Assembly: GCF_901709675.1 (NCBI RefSeq)
Contig: NC_051099.1
Location: 1,736,001-1,800,000, forward strand
Length of the DNA stretch: 64,000 nt
From: Syngnathus acus
Taxonomy: Eukaryota > Chordata > Actinopteri > Syngnathiformes > Syngnathidae
Reading direction: 5' to 3'
Shown: positions 1-13,700 of the stretch, piece by piece
Layout of the letters: the number at the start of each line of letters is the position of its first letter
Numbering within the stretch: the first letter of the stretch is position 1
The notes under the pieces: model-generated
Database searches by the model: none
The model's input: the letters and a program-made list of their open reading frames with translations, nothing else
What the model was told of the DNA's origin: nothing
Program-made: the position numbers and the translations under genes

Positions 1-997
1 CAGGCTGAAGATTTACTAAAAGCATTAAGTTCTGCTAAGTGGCACACACTTCATTGATCAATGTAGTTGACAACATGGTGGTGTGACAGATATTTGTTGT
101 TTGGCGATGTGCCCGCTGCACGCTCCACATGCACTCTTGTCAACACTAATCGGCAAGCGTAATTTGACAGTTTAGTGATGAAGTGTTACTTTCATGAGTG
201 AAATTGCAATTATTGCTTGTTATTCAAGCTCGTGAGCACTTTGCAGCTTTCACAGTTTTTTTGTTGTTGTTTTTTTTGTTACTCCGAGACCAAGAAGTAG
301 CTCCACCTCTAGTCGTCATGGTAACTTTCCCACATTGACTGGGGACGTCGTGGAGCTCGTGGATTGCTCTGACCAACAGGAAAAGGACAGAAAAAATGCT
401 GTCAATGATCTGGGCCTGTAAAGTGACCTTCGGAAGCAAATCGTAAAGCTGACTGGTCAAACAGTCCCATTGCTTGTATAGTAGTTTCAGTTTAAAAAAA
501 AGTTACATCGGACAGCACTACTAATTCCAAAGTCTCTGGGCAGATTTATTTGACATATGGCAGTAGCACAGAGAAATGTGAGTAGATGAAAAAAATAATA
601 AGCCCATCCTCTATATGTCGTGAAAGCAGTGCAGCCAAAAGAGAATGCTTCAAAAATGAAGAGAATAAACTGTTGGGATAATTAAATTCAGTTTCGTGGA
701 ACAGTTACATTTTAGTTTTGTGTGTGGGTTAGTGTTTCTGAAAAGCTATTGCTGCTCAAAACAGATTTCATTAAGTGTATTATTATTATTATTATGGTAT
801 TTTACTAAACCATATGAGGACGCATGAACATCTGGAGTACTGTTTTTGTTTGCAACCTTGATAGAATTGACTTTCTTTTTTATATATGTTGTCTTATCTC
901 TTGCCTTTATGCTTCATACAAAATGTTTACAGCAATCATTTGCGAAATCACATCATATTGCACAACGCGTTATGTAAATGACTGTTATGGTTTAATA
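1..997. other. AT-rich non-coding DNA upstream of ccni2
   Basis: I see no exon or conserved protein similarity here. The stretch is AT-rich and holds a short (ATT)n run near 780-795. A mobile element starts at 998. The 3' end of an upstream neighbour could lie here, but nothing in the sequence shows it. Confidence 0.6.
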
Positions 998-1286
998 CAG
1001 AGGCGTAGCCAGGAATTTTTCCAGTAGGGGCGCACGCCCACAGGAAAAAAAATCGAACATCACCCACGCCGTTCGCTGATCGCTAAAACAACATCCGGGT
1101 CCGGGAGGCAAACGGTGAATGGATAACATCGCGCACATAGAATAGCGCAAGCACATTCGCGCAAGACCGAAAGAAAAAAACGGCATGAAAATGAAGAATC
1201 GAAAAAGCTCGATTTTTTTCAACCGGGGCGCAGGGAGTCCTAACCGGGGCGCCGCCCCGGCTCGCCCCGGCTTGGCTACGCCTCTG
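998..1286. mobile_element. hAT-type MITE (non-autonomous DNA transposon) with 8-bp target-site duplication
   Basis: A 289-bp element is bounded by inverted ends. It starts with CAGAGGCGTAGCCA at 998-1011 and ends with the exact reverse complement at 1273-1286. It is flanked on both sides by the same 8-bp direct repeat, GTTTAATA (990-997 and 1287-1294), as expected for a target-site duplication. Eight-bp duplications and CAG-N-GGCG-like termini are typical of the hAT superfamily. The interior has no transposase frame, so it would depend on transposase supplied elsewhere. The 3' part is GC-rich (CCGGGGCG-type blocks) compared with the AT-rich surroundings. The family name is not known to me. 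Confidence 0.88.
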
Positions 1287-1479
1287 GTTTAATAGTTTTC
1301 GGATCTGTGTCTCGGCCTTGAAATGACATAAGCAGTATATGTTACATATTAATGTTTAACTTCGTCTGTGTGTTCATTGACTTAAACACAGGTTGAGCGG
1401 AAAAAGAAAAAAAAAAAAGAAAATTCTGTTTTTACCCATTTTGCGCTCAAAAGTCCCGGATGTGTGACCTACTAACATA

Positions 1480-1824
1480 CTTCACGGGGGCGGAGCTCGG
1501 CTGTTCAAAACACAGCCTGCTCTCAATCCCTCGGATTTTTTTTGCTCCTTCCTGTCTTGTTTGTGCGCTTGTTTTCTTGCAGCTGTCTCGTTCCATTGCG
1601 CTCCTTTGCGTTGTTCTGTTTTCTTTCTCAACCGAATGGATTACAAAACATAGAATGTGGCTGCTCACCGCGAATTACGCAGGATATTTACTTCCGAGCA
1701 TCGCCTTTCTTTGCAGAATTCCGCCTCGGTTTTCTTAATTTTTTGACGATGGATTAATTTGGGGGGAAAAAACGTATAAATGCACCCGCCATCGAGGAGA
1801 TATTGTGTATTTCATCTCGAAGAG
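1480..1824 (+). promoter_or_regulatory. ccni2: Candidate ccni2 promoter and non-coding first exon
   Basis: A GC box (GGGGGCGGAG) lies near 1485-1494, a TATAAA at 1775-1780, and a consensus donor AG|GTAAGA follows base 1824. The ccni2 coding exon begins just after an acceptor at 2624 (CATCAG), so an upstream untranslated exon is expected, and this is the best donor seen within 1 kb. The transcription start is not defined. Cyclin I genes commonly have a non-coding first exon. Assigning it to this donor is inference. Confidence 0.4.
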
Positions 1825-2667
1825 GTAAGACTGTCGTAAGGTGCGGGAAAGTAGCAGTATTTGTGTGCGTGCCTTCCTTCGTGCAGAACTGCACGCCAGC
1901 TGCAGCTAGTCGTCCCGCCTCGATTCTTTCTCGTCTATTGCCATTTTCACACACTGTACACACAACAATCGACTCCTTTTTCCGCGTTGCTTTGCTTCTG
2001 TTTGCATTGCTTGTTCATCGTGTGCCTTCCAAATGTTTTGCGCAGTTTTTTCCCCGCAGTTACGTCGACGTTTTTGCTTCAGTAAATCGTTATAAATACA
2101 CTCACTAACACATTCAAAGTGGTTTTAAGGGCGTTATTTTTGCTCTTTCAACCGTGAATTATACGCCACGATAATATTGGTGCAAGTTTATAGTATTGAT
2201 ACACACTCCTCGGATAAACGCCATGGCATCTAAATGACTTCTGTAACCATTAATTTAGGTGAAAATGGCAAATATTTAGTGCTTGAACTGAGAAAACTCC
2301 ACTGCCTATTTTCTAACTCTATGGAATCTGTGCTAAGCTCGCATTATTCACCTACTTGCGTTTTTTGTGCTTTTTTCTAAATGACCACAAGAGGGCACCA
2401 AAGCGCCAGTTAATAGAAAAGTAGTATTTGTATTGTACTGTTTTAGGATCATAGAAGTACAGTAGACACAATTAAGAGTAAATATTTGTATTAAAAAAAA
2501 ACAATATAAAACAAAGTAAACTGAGGACTGCTATGTACCTTTATTTTGGTTCCAAGTGAAGACTGTTTTGCTTCATTTACATAACTTGGGGTGTCAACTT
2601 GTTTTTTGATTTTACCTCCATCAGGTGTGTGGGCCTCGGCTGTATTGTGGCTCGCGCGCTGCTGGCC

Positions 2668-5300
2668 ATGAAGGGTCCAGGCGTCACAGAGAATCGCCGC
2701 CTGGTCGGCCTGCTGGAGGCGGCGCTGGTGCGGGAAGCGCGTCTCTGGAAGGCCCCTGTCTTCAAGGGCGGATTCATCCAGGTGTGTCCAGCCCCTGATC
2801 GGAAAGATGAGGACTATAACAATGTCAAACAGAAGCTGAAAACTTTTTCCAACCTTTCATCTCCTAAGGGTGCTGACATCTCGTTGTCCCAACACCAAGA
2901 CATGATCGTGTGGCTGGGAGACATGAACAGACGCTTCCACTTCTGCCCAGAGACCTTTGCGTTGGGCGCGTGCGTCCTCAACAGGATGCTCTCCACCGTC
3001 AAGGTACATGAATGACTCAATTATTATTATCAAAACAAATAGACCACAGATAAAAGGTACTAATTGTGTTTACTTTGCTTGTAGGCACAGCCCAAATACT
3101 TAAAATGTATCGCTTTTACCTCACTGGTCCTGGCTGCCAAAATTAACGAGGAAGACGAGGTAATGAGGCGCTTAAAAAAAAACACACACACTTTGGCGCT
3201 ACTTCCAAACAACACTTTAATTTGCGTTGGAAAACAGGTCATAGGTTCGGTCAGCGACTTGGTTGCGCAGAGCGGCTGCAGCTTTTCCACAGCGGAGATT
3301 GTTCGGATGGAGCGCATCATTTTGGACAAGCTGCACTGGGATTTATACACATCCACACCCGTCGACTTCATTCACATTGTAAGATTTTTTTTTCTTTTCT
3401 TTTGGATCCCGATCATATATATTTTCACACGCATCCTGTAACTTCAGAGAGTGATGGTTTAAATAGATTCACCCACTTGAAGCGATTTGGCTAATCTCGC
3501 CACCGTGCATCCTCAAGAGTTGTTAATCTCATTAACCTACATTTCCTCCATGAGAATCAAGACAGTGCAGTTGGGAATTTCTTAAAGCCACAACCCCACC
3601 AAAACAAATAACCCTTTTCCCATCCTAGATTAAAATAATGCCTCTTTAGCACTGCATGGTATCTACTGTGCTCTGCTTTGTTCATTTGTTTTCTCCATAG
3701 CAAAAGAGGAACTACCACTGCTGGTCGGTCAAGTATGATATAACTAGGAGTGACTAAAACAAACACACAAGCCGAGATTAGATGACCCTGTTGCTCAAGT
3801 TTCTATCTCTTTGAAAATGGAAATTTGTTGTTAGTCTTATCCAGAGGTGAAGTGGAGAAAAAAAAACAAGCATAGCTACTGTGCAGTGGAAAAGTGGCAT
3901 TATATCAATGAGGTCATTCCTCAACAGTTCACTTTAGTTATTACAAAGACTTCAATATAAAGAGACGTAATAACAATTGAAAAAATAATAATCAAAAATA
4001 AAGACATTTGTTTTTTATATACTGTCCAAATAAATATCTTTAAATAAATACTCTCGATTTAGACCGAACAATATCTTTCCTTAGATTTCTTGCATTGTCA
4101 ATACAGTCTATGGATAATTTGTCACCGTGACAACAGTGAGACACTTTTCCCTCTGGGCCATCTTGAGAAGGCAGAATTCAACAAAAAGAATCAAGATTTT
4201 CCAATCAAAACCCCTTTGAATCATCCACGAAATTCCACTTGAGAGCACAAAGTGAACATGGCTTATTACAACGCAGTCCCTAAAAAGATGAACACCTTGT
4301 ACCTTAACCATCCTTGGACCCGGTAAATGTCCACCCCAGCGAATGTATTTTGATATCCTGACTCAGCTCGGGTGTGACGCCTACGGTCAGAGCACAGAAA
4401 AGCACGGCACGTACGATACAATACAAACGAGCGCATGAATGAGACCGAAGGTCTGATGAGGTTACGATTACTCGGTCGCACCGACGATGTTCGGGAGGGT
4501 GGGGGTCAAGGATGATTACACAGAGACAACAATGACATCATGCGCTTGAATGTCCGTCTTCCTCTGACAGTTCCACGCCCTGCTGGTCTATGGCCATCCT
4601 CACCTCATTCCATCCACGGGCCATCAGAAGAGACCTCCGGGCTTCCAGGTGGCGCTGTGGACCAGGCAGGTGCAGCACTGTATGGCCTGCCACCAACTTT
4701 GGCAGTTCAAGGGTTCCACGTTGGCCTTGGCCATCATCACCTTGGAGCTGGAGGTGCTCACACCTGACTGGTTCTCTGTCTTTACGGACCTGCTGAAGGA
4801 TGCACAAGTAAGACAAAAAAAAAAAACTTCCGATGGAGACTTTACATGGATGAAATGATGCGGTCAAAAACAAAAAATGCTTGGTGTTGATAATAGTCAC
4901 CTTGACACCAGCCTGCTTTGCTCAAGACATTCATTATGAATTCTTCCCATTCAAGGTAGACAGCGTCGAGTTCATCCACTGCAAGGAAATGGTGGACGAG
5001 CATCTCCGCAGCCTGGAGTTCGCCCTGCCCGACAACGCGGTCTATATCTTTGACAGCGCCCACATCCACGAGGGAGAGGCGGACAAAGTCCGGCCTCCCT
5101 CACGCCGCCTCCGAAGGAGGAGCAAGAAAGGGCCATCCGCGGACCGGTTCCGGGACTCGGATGAGTATTATGACGGTTTAAAGCGCTTGTACAGTGAAGA
5201 AACTTGCTCGAAAGTGGAGGGAGGAAGCGTAGGGGGGTCGCCGTTTGATTCCTCGCAGGAGAGCGCCTCGCCGTGCCCACCGCTGCACCCCCCCAATTAA
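2668..5300 (+). CDS. ccni2: Cyclin I family protein, Ccni2
   Basis: An atypical cyclin of 348 residues built from six exons: 2668-2781, 2869-3003, 3085-3159, 3238-3378, 4571-4807 and 4956-5300, all joined in phase 0 at GT-AG introns. The cyclin box runs from about residue 47 to 165. It begins with DMIVWLGDM, has the AAKINEEDE helix end (100-108) and the [14 protein letters not shown] segment. A second cyclin fold follows around [13 protein letters not shown] in exon 5. The C-terminus has a basic cluster (284-292) and the [12 protein letters not shown] motif (305-316) typical of cyclin I proteins. The ATG at 2668 gives the family's MK.PG N-terminus. The family is cyclin I/I2. I choose ccni2 because the neighbours match human 5q31.1; ccni is the alternative. 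A CDK partner cannot be read from the sequence. Confidence 0.9.
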
Positions 5301-6135
5301 GCCGCGATACATTTGGGCCGAGCATACTGTAATTCCCATCGTTGTTCGGATTGGCCGCATTTTGTATACGTTACAAATGTCGGTGCAATAACGTTTTTAA
5401 CTTTGACTCCACGTCACATTGAGTTACTGTTTTAGTCCTTCTTCACTTCCATGTAAATTGAATATGATGCAGTAAGCTATTGGTTGACTGAAGAGCGGTC
5501 CATTTCCTATTTTGTACTTTATTTTAACAGATGTTTGATTTTATGTTTGCCACAAAAAGATTTTACTTTGTGTGAAAGATGTTCTTTAGGGGGGGGCCAT
5601 GTTTTTTTTTTTTTTTTTTTTTTTTAAATCCTTTTGGGAGTTTAAATCCTGATTTTGTTTGTTCATGAAGCGCCACGGTAGCACTTTTCAGAGGACTTTT
5701 AAAAGTTTTTATTTAATCATATTTACTTTAACTAATGCCAACCATTTCTTTACAAAAAGCTTTAATTTTATAACTTACTGCTGCGACTGATTTTAATTCA
5801 TTCTTCCACTTGTGTTGATTTTCCTAAGCACCCCAGCAAAAATCATGTGATTAGCAACCGCAACACTCATGCTGTTGTTAATGCTTCTACATTGGGATTG
5901 AAATGTCCTATTGTATTTAGCTAAAATGCTCTCATTATGTTACTTGCACACGAAAAAATGTTCTACTGAAGTGTCACAATTTCCTGATCTGGTTGATTTT
6001 GTATACAAAGTGGTTACTGTTCTCACAATGAAGCTAAACTAAGTGACCAGTGTTCTTCCTCACATCCCCAGGCAGCTATACTCTATATATCTTTGTTTTG
6101 TCTGTACTACACAATAAAGATACAAGCTCCAGAGT
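5301..6135 (+). other. ccni2: ccni2 3' UTR with polyadenylation signal
   Basis: Non-coding DNA follows the TAA stop and includes a T-run of about 26 near 5600-5625. An AATAAA hexamer at 6113-6118 is the likely polyadenylation signal, so the transcript would end near 6135. The exact cleavage site is inferred. Confidence 0.6.
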
Positions 6136-6299
6136 TAAATATGTTTTGGTGTTTTTAGTTTTGTACATATTTCAAATTATGTCTAGTAATCAAAATACAT
6201 CTTGGATTTTTTTTCTTTTAACTCGCCACCTTTGGCAAACATAAAATACTGTGCTGACTAAAATATGCAACATTGTGGGACGGCTGTGTGTGGGAGGGG

Positions 6300-7728
6300 G
6301 TAGTTTAATGTTTGCATTTATTTCCAACGACAGTAAACACAGCTGCTCTCGTTCTTCGGCAAGCTCAGGCTTTGAGGTTTTCCTGTGTGTGTGTATTTAC
6401 TTACTTCCTCTACTGTTTACGATAATGTTTCAGCTCCATTACTTATGGACTTGTTACAAGACAATACTCCCAATACACTTTTGCATAGTAGGTCGAGTAA
6501 GCTCTAACAATATTCACATACACTGAACTAATATGAAAAGTAAAATTATAATAAGCACACACCCCTACATTGTTAGTTACGCTGCAGTACCAAACAGCCT
6601 CGGGCTTTTCATGAGTGGGTTTGAATCTCCGGTGTGTGTGTTGATTAAAAAAAAAAAAAAGACAAAATAAAAATCACAAAATATTCATATAAAGTGTCCC
6701 AAAATAATATTAAAAACAAGGAAGGGAAAATCCTGAAAGAATGATGGCCATTGTTGTCAAAGTGAACACTCTCACCATGCTTGACCGCGTCATCGTCATC
6801 ATCATTGGTCCATGTGCACAATGTCAAGATGGAATGTCAAAACTCAAAGAAAAATGGTGTTGTCGTTCTTGTTGTGATGGAGGACAAATCCGTGGTCATG
6901 TGCGGGGAGGGGGAAACGGCAGCCATAAATTAACTGAAAAAAAACAACAACAATGAAACAAAAACAAAATGTGATTAAATAAAAACAAACACACTGTGGT
7001 GGAGAAATAAAATGTGATGAGGAAGAAAGGGCCAAATGAATGATTGAAATCATTAAAAGGATGGGTGGAAAAATTAAGGAAGCTCACTAGGGGGAGCCAC
7101 ATGCTAGCACATAGTCGAGCTGTTATTAACCGCTTGAGATTAGACAGACGCTGATCTAAAGCCAGATGAGCTTGCAAAGCTCACCATCACTTCAAATTAC
7201 AGTCAAGTCTACATGTTTGGAAGCAAATGAGATCCTTTGTGCACTATGTACCCTGCCCAAAACATCAATAATAGAAAAACTGTACTGCATTAGAAAAAAA
7301 AAAAAGGTTGGCGGCGAGGTCACAAACTGACAAGGTGGCTCACTCGAAAATGATTATGATCGCAAACGAGAAAATCCTGTTTGGTACTTGGATGTGGACA
7401 TATGATAAGAAGCGCGTCACGCATGGACAAAGGCTCATGTCACACCGTGTGCTAAAAGCTTGAGTGAAGCGGGCGAGTCTTCTAATAATTAGAGCGAGGA
7501 AGGAAAGAGCAAGTGGACAGGAAGTGTCCAGCGGGGTCACAGAAGCGAGAGCTTCCCTTTGCACATCCTAGGAAGCCTTCTATGGAAATTCCAATGTCTA
7601 GTCAACTCACACAGGCCATTTTGGGGATTCTAATGTGAGGTTATGAAATTAAGCGAGTCAAAAGAGAGGAGATGCTCATGGGTAAATAGAAAAGAAGGTA
7701 ACGAAGAACGAGAGGAGAGGGAATGTGC
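6300..7728 (-). other. septin8: septin8 3' UTR (convergent with ccni2)
   Basis: This lies downstream of the septin8 stop on the minus strand and has no coding similarity. Reverse-strand signals AATAAA (plus 6317-6322) and ATTAAA (plus 6304-6309) could end the transcript. That would give a 1.4-kb 3' UTR stopping about 180 bp from the ccni2 poly(A) site. An earlier site cannot be excluded. Confidence 0.45.
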
Positions 7729-10700
7729 TTACTTTTTCTTATCCTTGTCTTTCTTGAGCGGCTGGGATAGGGAGAGCGTCTCGGCAGCCACCTTCCTCCT
7801 GTTGAAGGCGTTCATCTCCTCCTCGAGGTCCCGCCGCTTCTCCTCCACTTTCCTCTTCTCCTCCTGGTGCATGCGCTTCAGCTGCTCAAACTTGTCGTGA
7901 AGCTGCAGGAGACGAGACAATCCATAAGGAAGGTGAGTACAATGGGGGAGACTATATGGACAAAGTATTGGAACACATCATTTTGCCTACAGCTTTTTTT
8001 CAACCTTTATCATGAAAAAATTGTGAGCTCACATTTCTCACTTTTGACTTGTGATGATGTCATTTAGTGACTCCGTTGCTTGCTTGCTGGTTTAAGATGA
8101 CCACTGACCTCTCTTTCCTTCTCTTTCAGCTCCGCTTCAGTCTCCTTGACTTTGTTGACAAACATTTGTCGCATTTCTTCCTCTTTCCGCTGCAGGTCTC
8201 CCAAGAACTCCTTCCTTTTGGCTTCATAAGTCTCCTGCAGACTGTGAAGATGACACGGCAGAAATAAATTCAATACAGCCTTAAAGGCTTTTGCTGTTTG
8301 GCATGATCCCCCCTCCTCCCAGAACCTGAAGGGTTGGCTGTCTGGGTCGGTGTCTTTGAAGCCCATCTCCTCCAGCTTGCAACGTCGGTACAACTCATAG
8401 TGGCGGGCGTGCGTCTGCTCCCTCAAATCTTCCATGTTGACTCGAATCAGCATCTCCCGCAGCTTGACAAAGTCGCAGTGGCTCTCGTTCTCCACTTGAA
8501 GGGGGGGGGAAAAATACAACATGCTGCATTTTATCACTGGCCTTTATTATTGCACCACGCTTCTCAAATGGAATAGTTAATGGGTAACATGGTTTTCATA
8601 TCATTCCAAAAATGAGGCCTCCTCCTTTATGAAGTTAATAAATACCCCCGGCTACTATTTGGGTAAATTCAGTGCCTATATCTGAGAATCAGCACCTTGG
8701 CGCAACAAAAGTGAAATGACACTGTGGTTTTATTGGCAGGCCTTTTCTCCCGGCTTGCATTTTCCATCGCATTCCAACAGCCCATCTGTCACCCTGTGGC
8801 CCTCCCTTCCTCTACATCTCAGTTAAAAAAAAAAAACACCATCATAAAACCATCTCCAAAAGGAATGCAAAGACAACATTGTCTATAATCCACACCAAAA
8901 AAAATCCATTAGCCATGAGTTGAAATCTCCCCAATCCTCCACGTCACAGAAAAAATGGGGATAGAAATGCAGAGGAGTTGCAAAATAAAACAAACCATAA
9001 CGAAGCAATTGTTTTCCGACCTATTTTAAGCACAACTGGATGAAGCTTAATTGGCAAGATGCTGTAAGGGTGACTTTGTCCTCACGAATGGCGTGCTCAA
9101 GCAGCAAACAAGTTCCAAAACAGACGCGTTGCGTTGTGCAGCGGATTCTCTTGGCCTGCTCTGTGCTGTCATTTCTATCATTCTATTTGTGCTGACCACA
9201 AGCTTGCACGCACACACAAACTGCAAACAGAAGCATGCAAACACACAGCAAGGGACTGCTCACAGAAAAAATGGCAGCTAAGTGCCTAATAGTTTCCACG
9301 TTTGCATACAACACACTCAAGTACGGGTGAACAAATAGTTGAGAAAACATCTGGAGCTCAGAGATAACATTCTTAAAGGGAAACACGCACAAAAGCCAGT
9401 CAACAGTCCTCCCGGAAGAATTTCTCATGGCTTCTTGCGGAGGTTAGCGTAACGCATCTATATGACATTTGCCTTGCACACATTGTTTCTGCTCGCACAG
9501 ACTCTCCATTCACATCATCTTGCCTTGTATGAAATGTATTTGATGAGGGCTGAGTCATATGTTTGCTTGCTACATTAAAAAAAAAAAGAATAAAATGAAG
9601 ACCTTTTTGCAAACTGCATGACTCAATCAAACAGATTTTCAGATTTCATTTCACATTCAACTGCTTACTTGAACCTAAGTGCAGGCTAAAGAATCATGGC
9701 ATGTGCACAAAATGTCTCCGCTGCTCATCCCCTGATGAGTGTTGAGCCCGTCACTCAGCATGAAGTCAAAGTCACAGCTGTAGGCGTTGTGCAAAAATAT
9801 CCTTCACATAATAATGTCTCTCTGCTAATATGTAATTTTTCCACACCAGAGGCGCTCTCGTTCCTACTGTAAGTGTATTTTCCAATTTTGATAACCTTGT
9901 GTAACATGGAATCGTCACAATCCACCGAGATTCAATACAAGAGCTGTTTTAAAACTCCTCCTTGACGACTTTAACATGTTTATTATTGTGGTTGCTGTGT
10001 GCCGTGGTTTGGAACGGCACTAGCATCCCTTGAAATGATTTGCACTCCATTAGTCCATAATTAGCACATTTTAAATTTAGTTGTAGAGTCGCCATGACAA
10101 CAAGAAAAGCAAAATTAATAGCAGACTGGAAGGAGTCAATATCGCTACTAAGTGAGCATTTCCATCAAGGCAGACAAAAAGGAAAATGCTGACTATTAGT
10201 TTGGCGCTATAATGGTTTTTTTTTTCTTCTTCAAATTTTGAATTACTTTGCACAGCGCTTGTGCACGCTCACCTTGCACGACCCCCCATGGGTACTGCCT
10301 GGCCCTCACTGTTTTGTTCCCAACTTTCACTTCTTCCACGCTTCCCACCACGGCAAAGGGCAGATGAGCCTGTAGACACAGCACAAGTCGTTGAGGTCAC
10401 TCCACTCACATGTTGTCTACTTTAGAAATACACTGGTTAAAAAAAAAAAAAAAAAGAGACCAAACAATATAGAGACTGTTGAACAGCAGCAGGAGTTTCT
10501 CATTTAGCCCAAAGGAGAAAGCGTGTGGTCATGTGAGCTAAGCCGCAGTTCTGTTCTTCATGTGGCTCAGTAAGGTCCGAGGGGTTTATTTCGCCGTTTG
10601 GATTCAAAGCTATGCTAGCCGTGCCTAACGCATAACCCCAGAAATTAGGTAGCGAGTTGACGCCCGCTGCCTGCCTGGTTTTGGTTTACTGGTAGTGATG

Positions 10701-13700
10701 TCACACGCTGCGAATAGATGGAGGGAAAGTAGGCCAGGATGAGCCAGATGTCAAACCAAACGCAGCTTTATTTATCCAAGGGGGAATTTTACAAGCTGCG
10801 CAGCATTCGAGTTTTTCCAAGTGTTTTTACTCTGGGGCAAGCAATGTTTCTCCAAAAAAAAAAAAAAAAGAGATTTCTATGTAAATGATAATGTGGGAAT
10901 ACATTTGACTCAAAGTTCGCAAGCACTTACATTCATGGAGGAGTTGATCTCGCTGACAGCTTCGTCATCCGTCGGGAATTGATAAATCTGGACGCCGTTG
11001 CTCACCAGCTCGCTCATAATCTTGATTTTGAATTTATGGAGCTCGCTCTTGGAGATCGTATCAGCTTTGGCGATGATGGGAATGATGCTGACCTGTGTGT
11101 GCGTGGGGGGGGGCAGATAGCAAAAAAATGTAAACACACAAGAAGAAGTGTGCACAGAAATCAAATCTGATGAGTATCCTTTCTGACAAGACGTTTGCAT
11201 GCATCAACCTTAACTGCAAAGGGGAATTACACAGAACATACATTTACTTCCCTTGGTCACAGGGCCACAAACCAATGTGCAGTGAAGCGCAGTAAACAAG
11301 CTAAGTCAGACATCACGACACACACGTAAACAAACCCTGATTGTAAAAACAAACTGGGCTTCATCTCCACAAATCTCCCCACTGGGACGACGACAGAGTT
11401 TCCCACAGAGTCGCACATTAGTGCGCCTCGGAACAAGAGCGAACGCTTCTCGGGAGTCGCATTACAAGCGCTGCAAATTTCCCCGGATCATTAATTTACA
11501 GCAGGGCGCCGTGCTTAAAGCCTTGGTAAACTTTATTTATTGTGATACAATGGCAGTTTAAAAAAAAAAATGGTTTTGAGTAGTGACAAATACCAGGCAC
11601 GGATAGATGAACGAGTGTAAGCAGAGATTCTGGATTTTGGTAGCATGAACCACACCCACACACTCGAGACTCCCCAAAAATAAACAAGCATATTTGCCTC
11701 AACCAAAAAAACAATAACTCGCCTGCGATTTGCGCCTGACACAACAGAACGGAAAAGATCAATAAAGAGCCATCTTGAAGGTTAGCAGAGGAAAGATTCT
11801 TCCCTTGAAAAGGCTCCCTGTCATTTAAGAACAAAAATAGGCTCATTGAAAAACAAGAGATTATCTTGTGTTCCTGCTTTCAAGCAGAACGCTCGGCTCA
11901 GGATGGAAGGGAAGAGAAAGTTTTATACTGCGCTAATGAGGGGGGAAAAAAAACACCATTGTCTTGCTTTGACAGCAAATTGTACAGACCACAAGGGGAA
12001 AGCTGTTAATGGTCCACTTTCCCTGTTCTTCTCGTGACAGCATTTCCTGGTTTGACAGGAGATCCGGGTCTGCTTAGAATCTCCATTCAAGCACATCATC
12101 ACTACAGTAGAAACACGCTACGATAAAAATGTGTATTTGGGTTTTTGATTGGTTTCCATGTACTACAATTGTAGTACAAAGTGAGGCACATCTAGGACAC
12201 CATTCACCCAGTTTGCTTCTAAATCTGAATTAATCCGAAGATGACCAGGGAGCAGAGCAGAATCAAAATTGTCATTTTGGGGGGGGGGTCACACAACAGT
12301 AACTTGTGACGATAGACTGCCGGAAGAAATTTTCTTTGTAATCATAGGTCAACATATATTCATCTTAAACACTTGATGAATGGCTCCTTTATTTTCATGG
12401 AAAATGTCAGGCATGAAAAAGTGCCACGGCCCCGCCGACCGAGTTCACTCAACACCGACTCGCTTTCACATGAAACGATATTTATCTTTGGCATTGTGGG
12501 GAAAATAGTGCGACGAGGTTAGAGTATGGGGGGGCGGGTGTCTCTGTGGACACCAGGCTCGGCCAGAAACAATAAGAACACACTCGCGTTTGACAATCCA
12601 ATACATGCCTGGGTTGTGAGAAATGAGTGAGACCCAACGTCTATGCTCGAGTACTCTGCATTTCTTGCAACAAAAAGTCCTTTAAAAGCAAAATTTGGCT
12701 GCGGAATCTCGTCATTGTTTTAAATAGCTTCATTTGGCAGAAGAGTGCAGCTGAAGTACGCCAGCCGGTTTTGGTCACAAGCGGACCATCTGCTTTTTTC
12801 TAGATTTATTAGTGCTGCCTCTCGTGAGAGACGGGGATAAATCTACCACTTTACAATTCGTAAATCAGCATTAGGTTATATGTGTAAGCGCTTAAGTAAC
12901 CATTCTGTGCTATATTTCAGTTTCCAACAGTGAACATAAGGGTGGTGTGGAAAAACATGAAAATGTTTCTTGAATTATGCAGGAGGTTTTTTTTTTTTCT
13001 TTTCCCCCCACCCCTTGCTTCCATTTTTCCATGCTGCATTCTCTGTGGCTGTGGTGGTCAAGAGACAGATGCATTTCGATTCATCATTGTAATAAAAGAA
13101 ACATGATGGATTCAAAAGGGACACCTACAGGTCTTTCCCAAAACTCCCTTGATCCACAAGATCTTAAATGCCCAAATCATTTTTGCAGAAATGGGTCAGT
13201 CAGAAAAAAATGGAATTTATTTGTGTCTGCATAACAACTGAACAAATTGTCTTTGGGGCTGCTTACAACTTCCTCTGAGATTTGGTTTTCAACTGGCTCA
13301 ACTGTTACCTTCCTAAGTGGAAGCTTGCAGTTTGACTTGTATTTATTTGAGTGAAAGAGTGAAAACAACACCGAGGCAAAGAGCTTAAGGGGCTGAAATC
13401 CACACCGCTCTTAGCGAAAGGGCATCGGGTTTGTACGACACCGATACTTGAAGTCGCTAACAATGGGTGACTAAGACTGGTTTGGCCGGGTTACCTTGCT
13501 GTCGAGTTTCTTCATGGTCACCAGGTCCAGGGACTTGAGCGAGTGTCCCGTTGGGGCGATGAAGTAGAGGCAGATGTGGATCCTGGTGTCGTGGTAGTTG
13601 AAGAGCGAGCGCTTAATCTTCAGCTCTTCCTGCAGGTAGTTTTCAAATTGAGTGTCGATGTAGTCCACGATGGGCTTGTAACTGTAAGTCGGAAACAAGC

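Noticed and set aside
7643-7900. Plus-strand open frame of 85 codons
   Set aside because: It is the antisense shadow of the last septin8 coding exon; the minus-strand reading gives the conserved coiled-coil tail.
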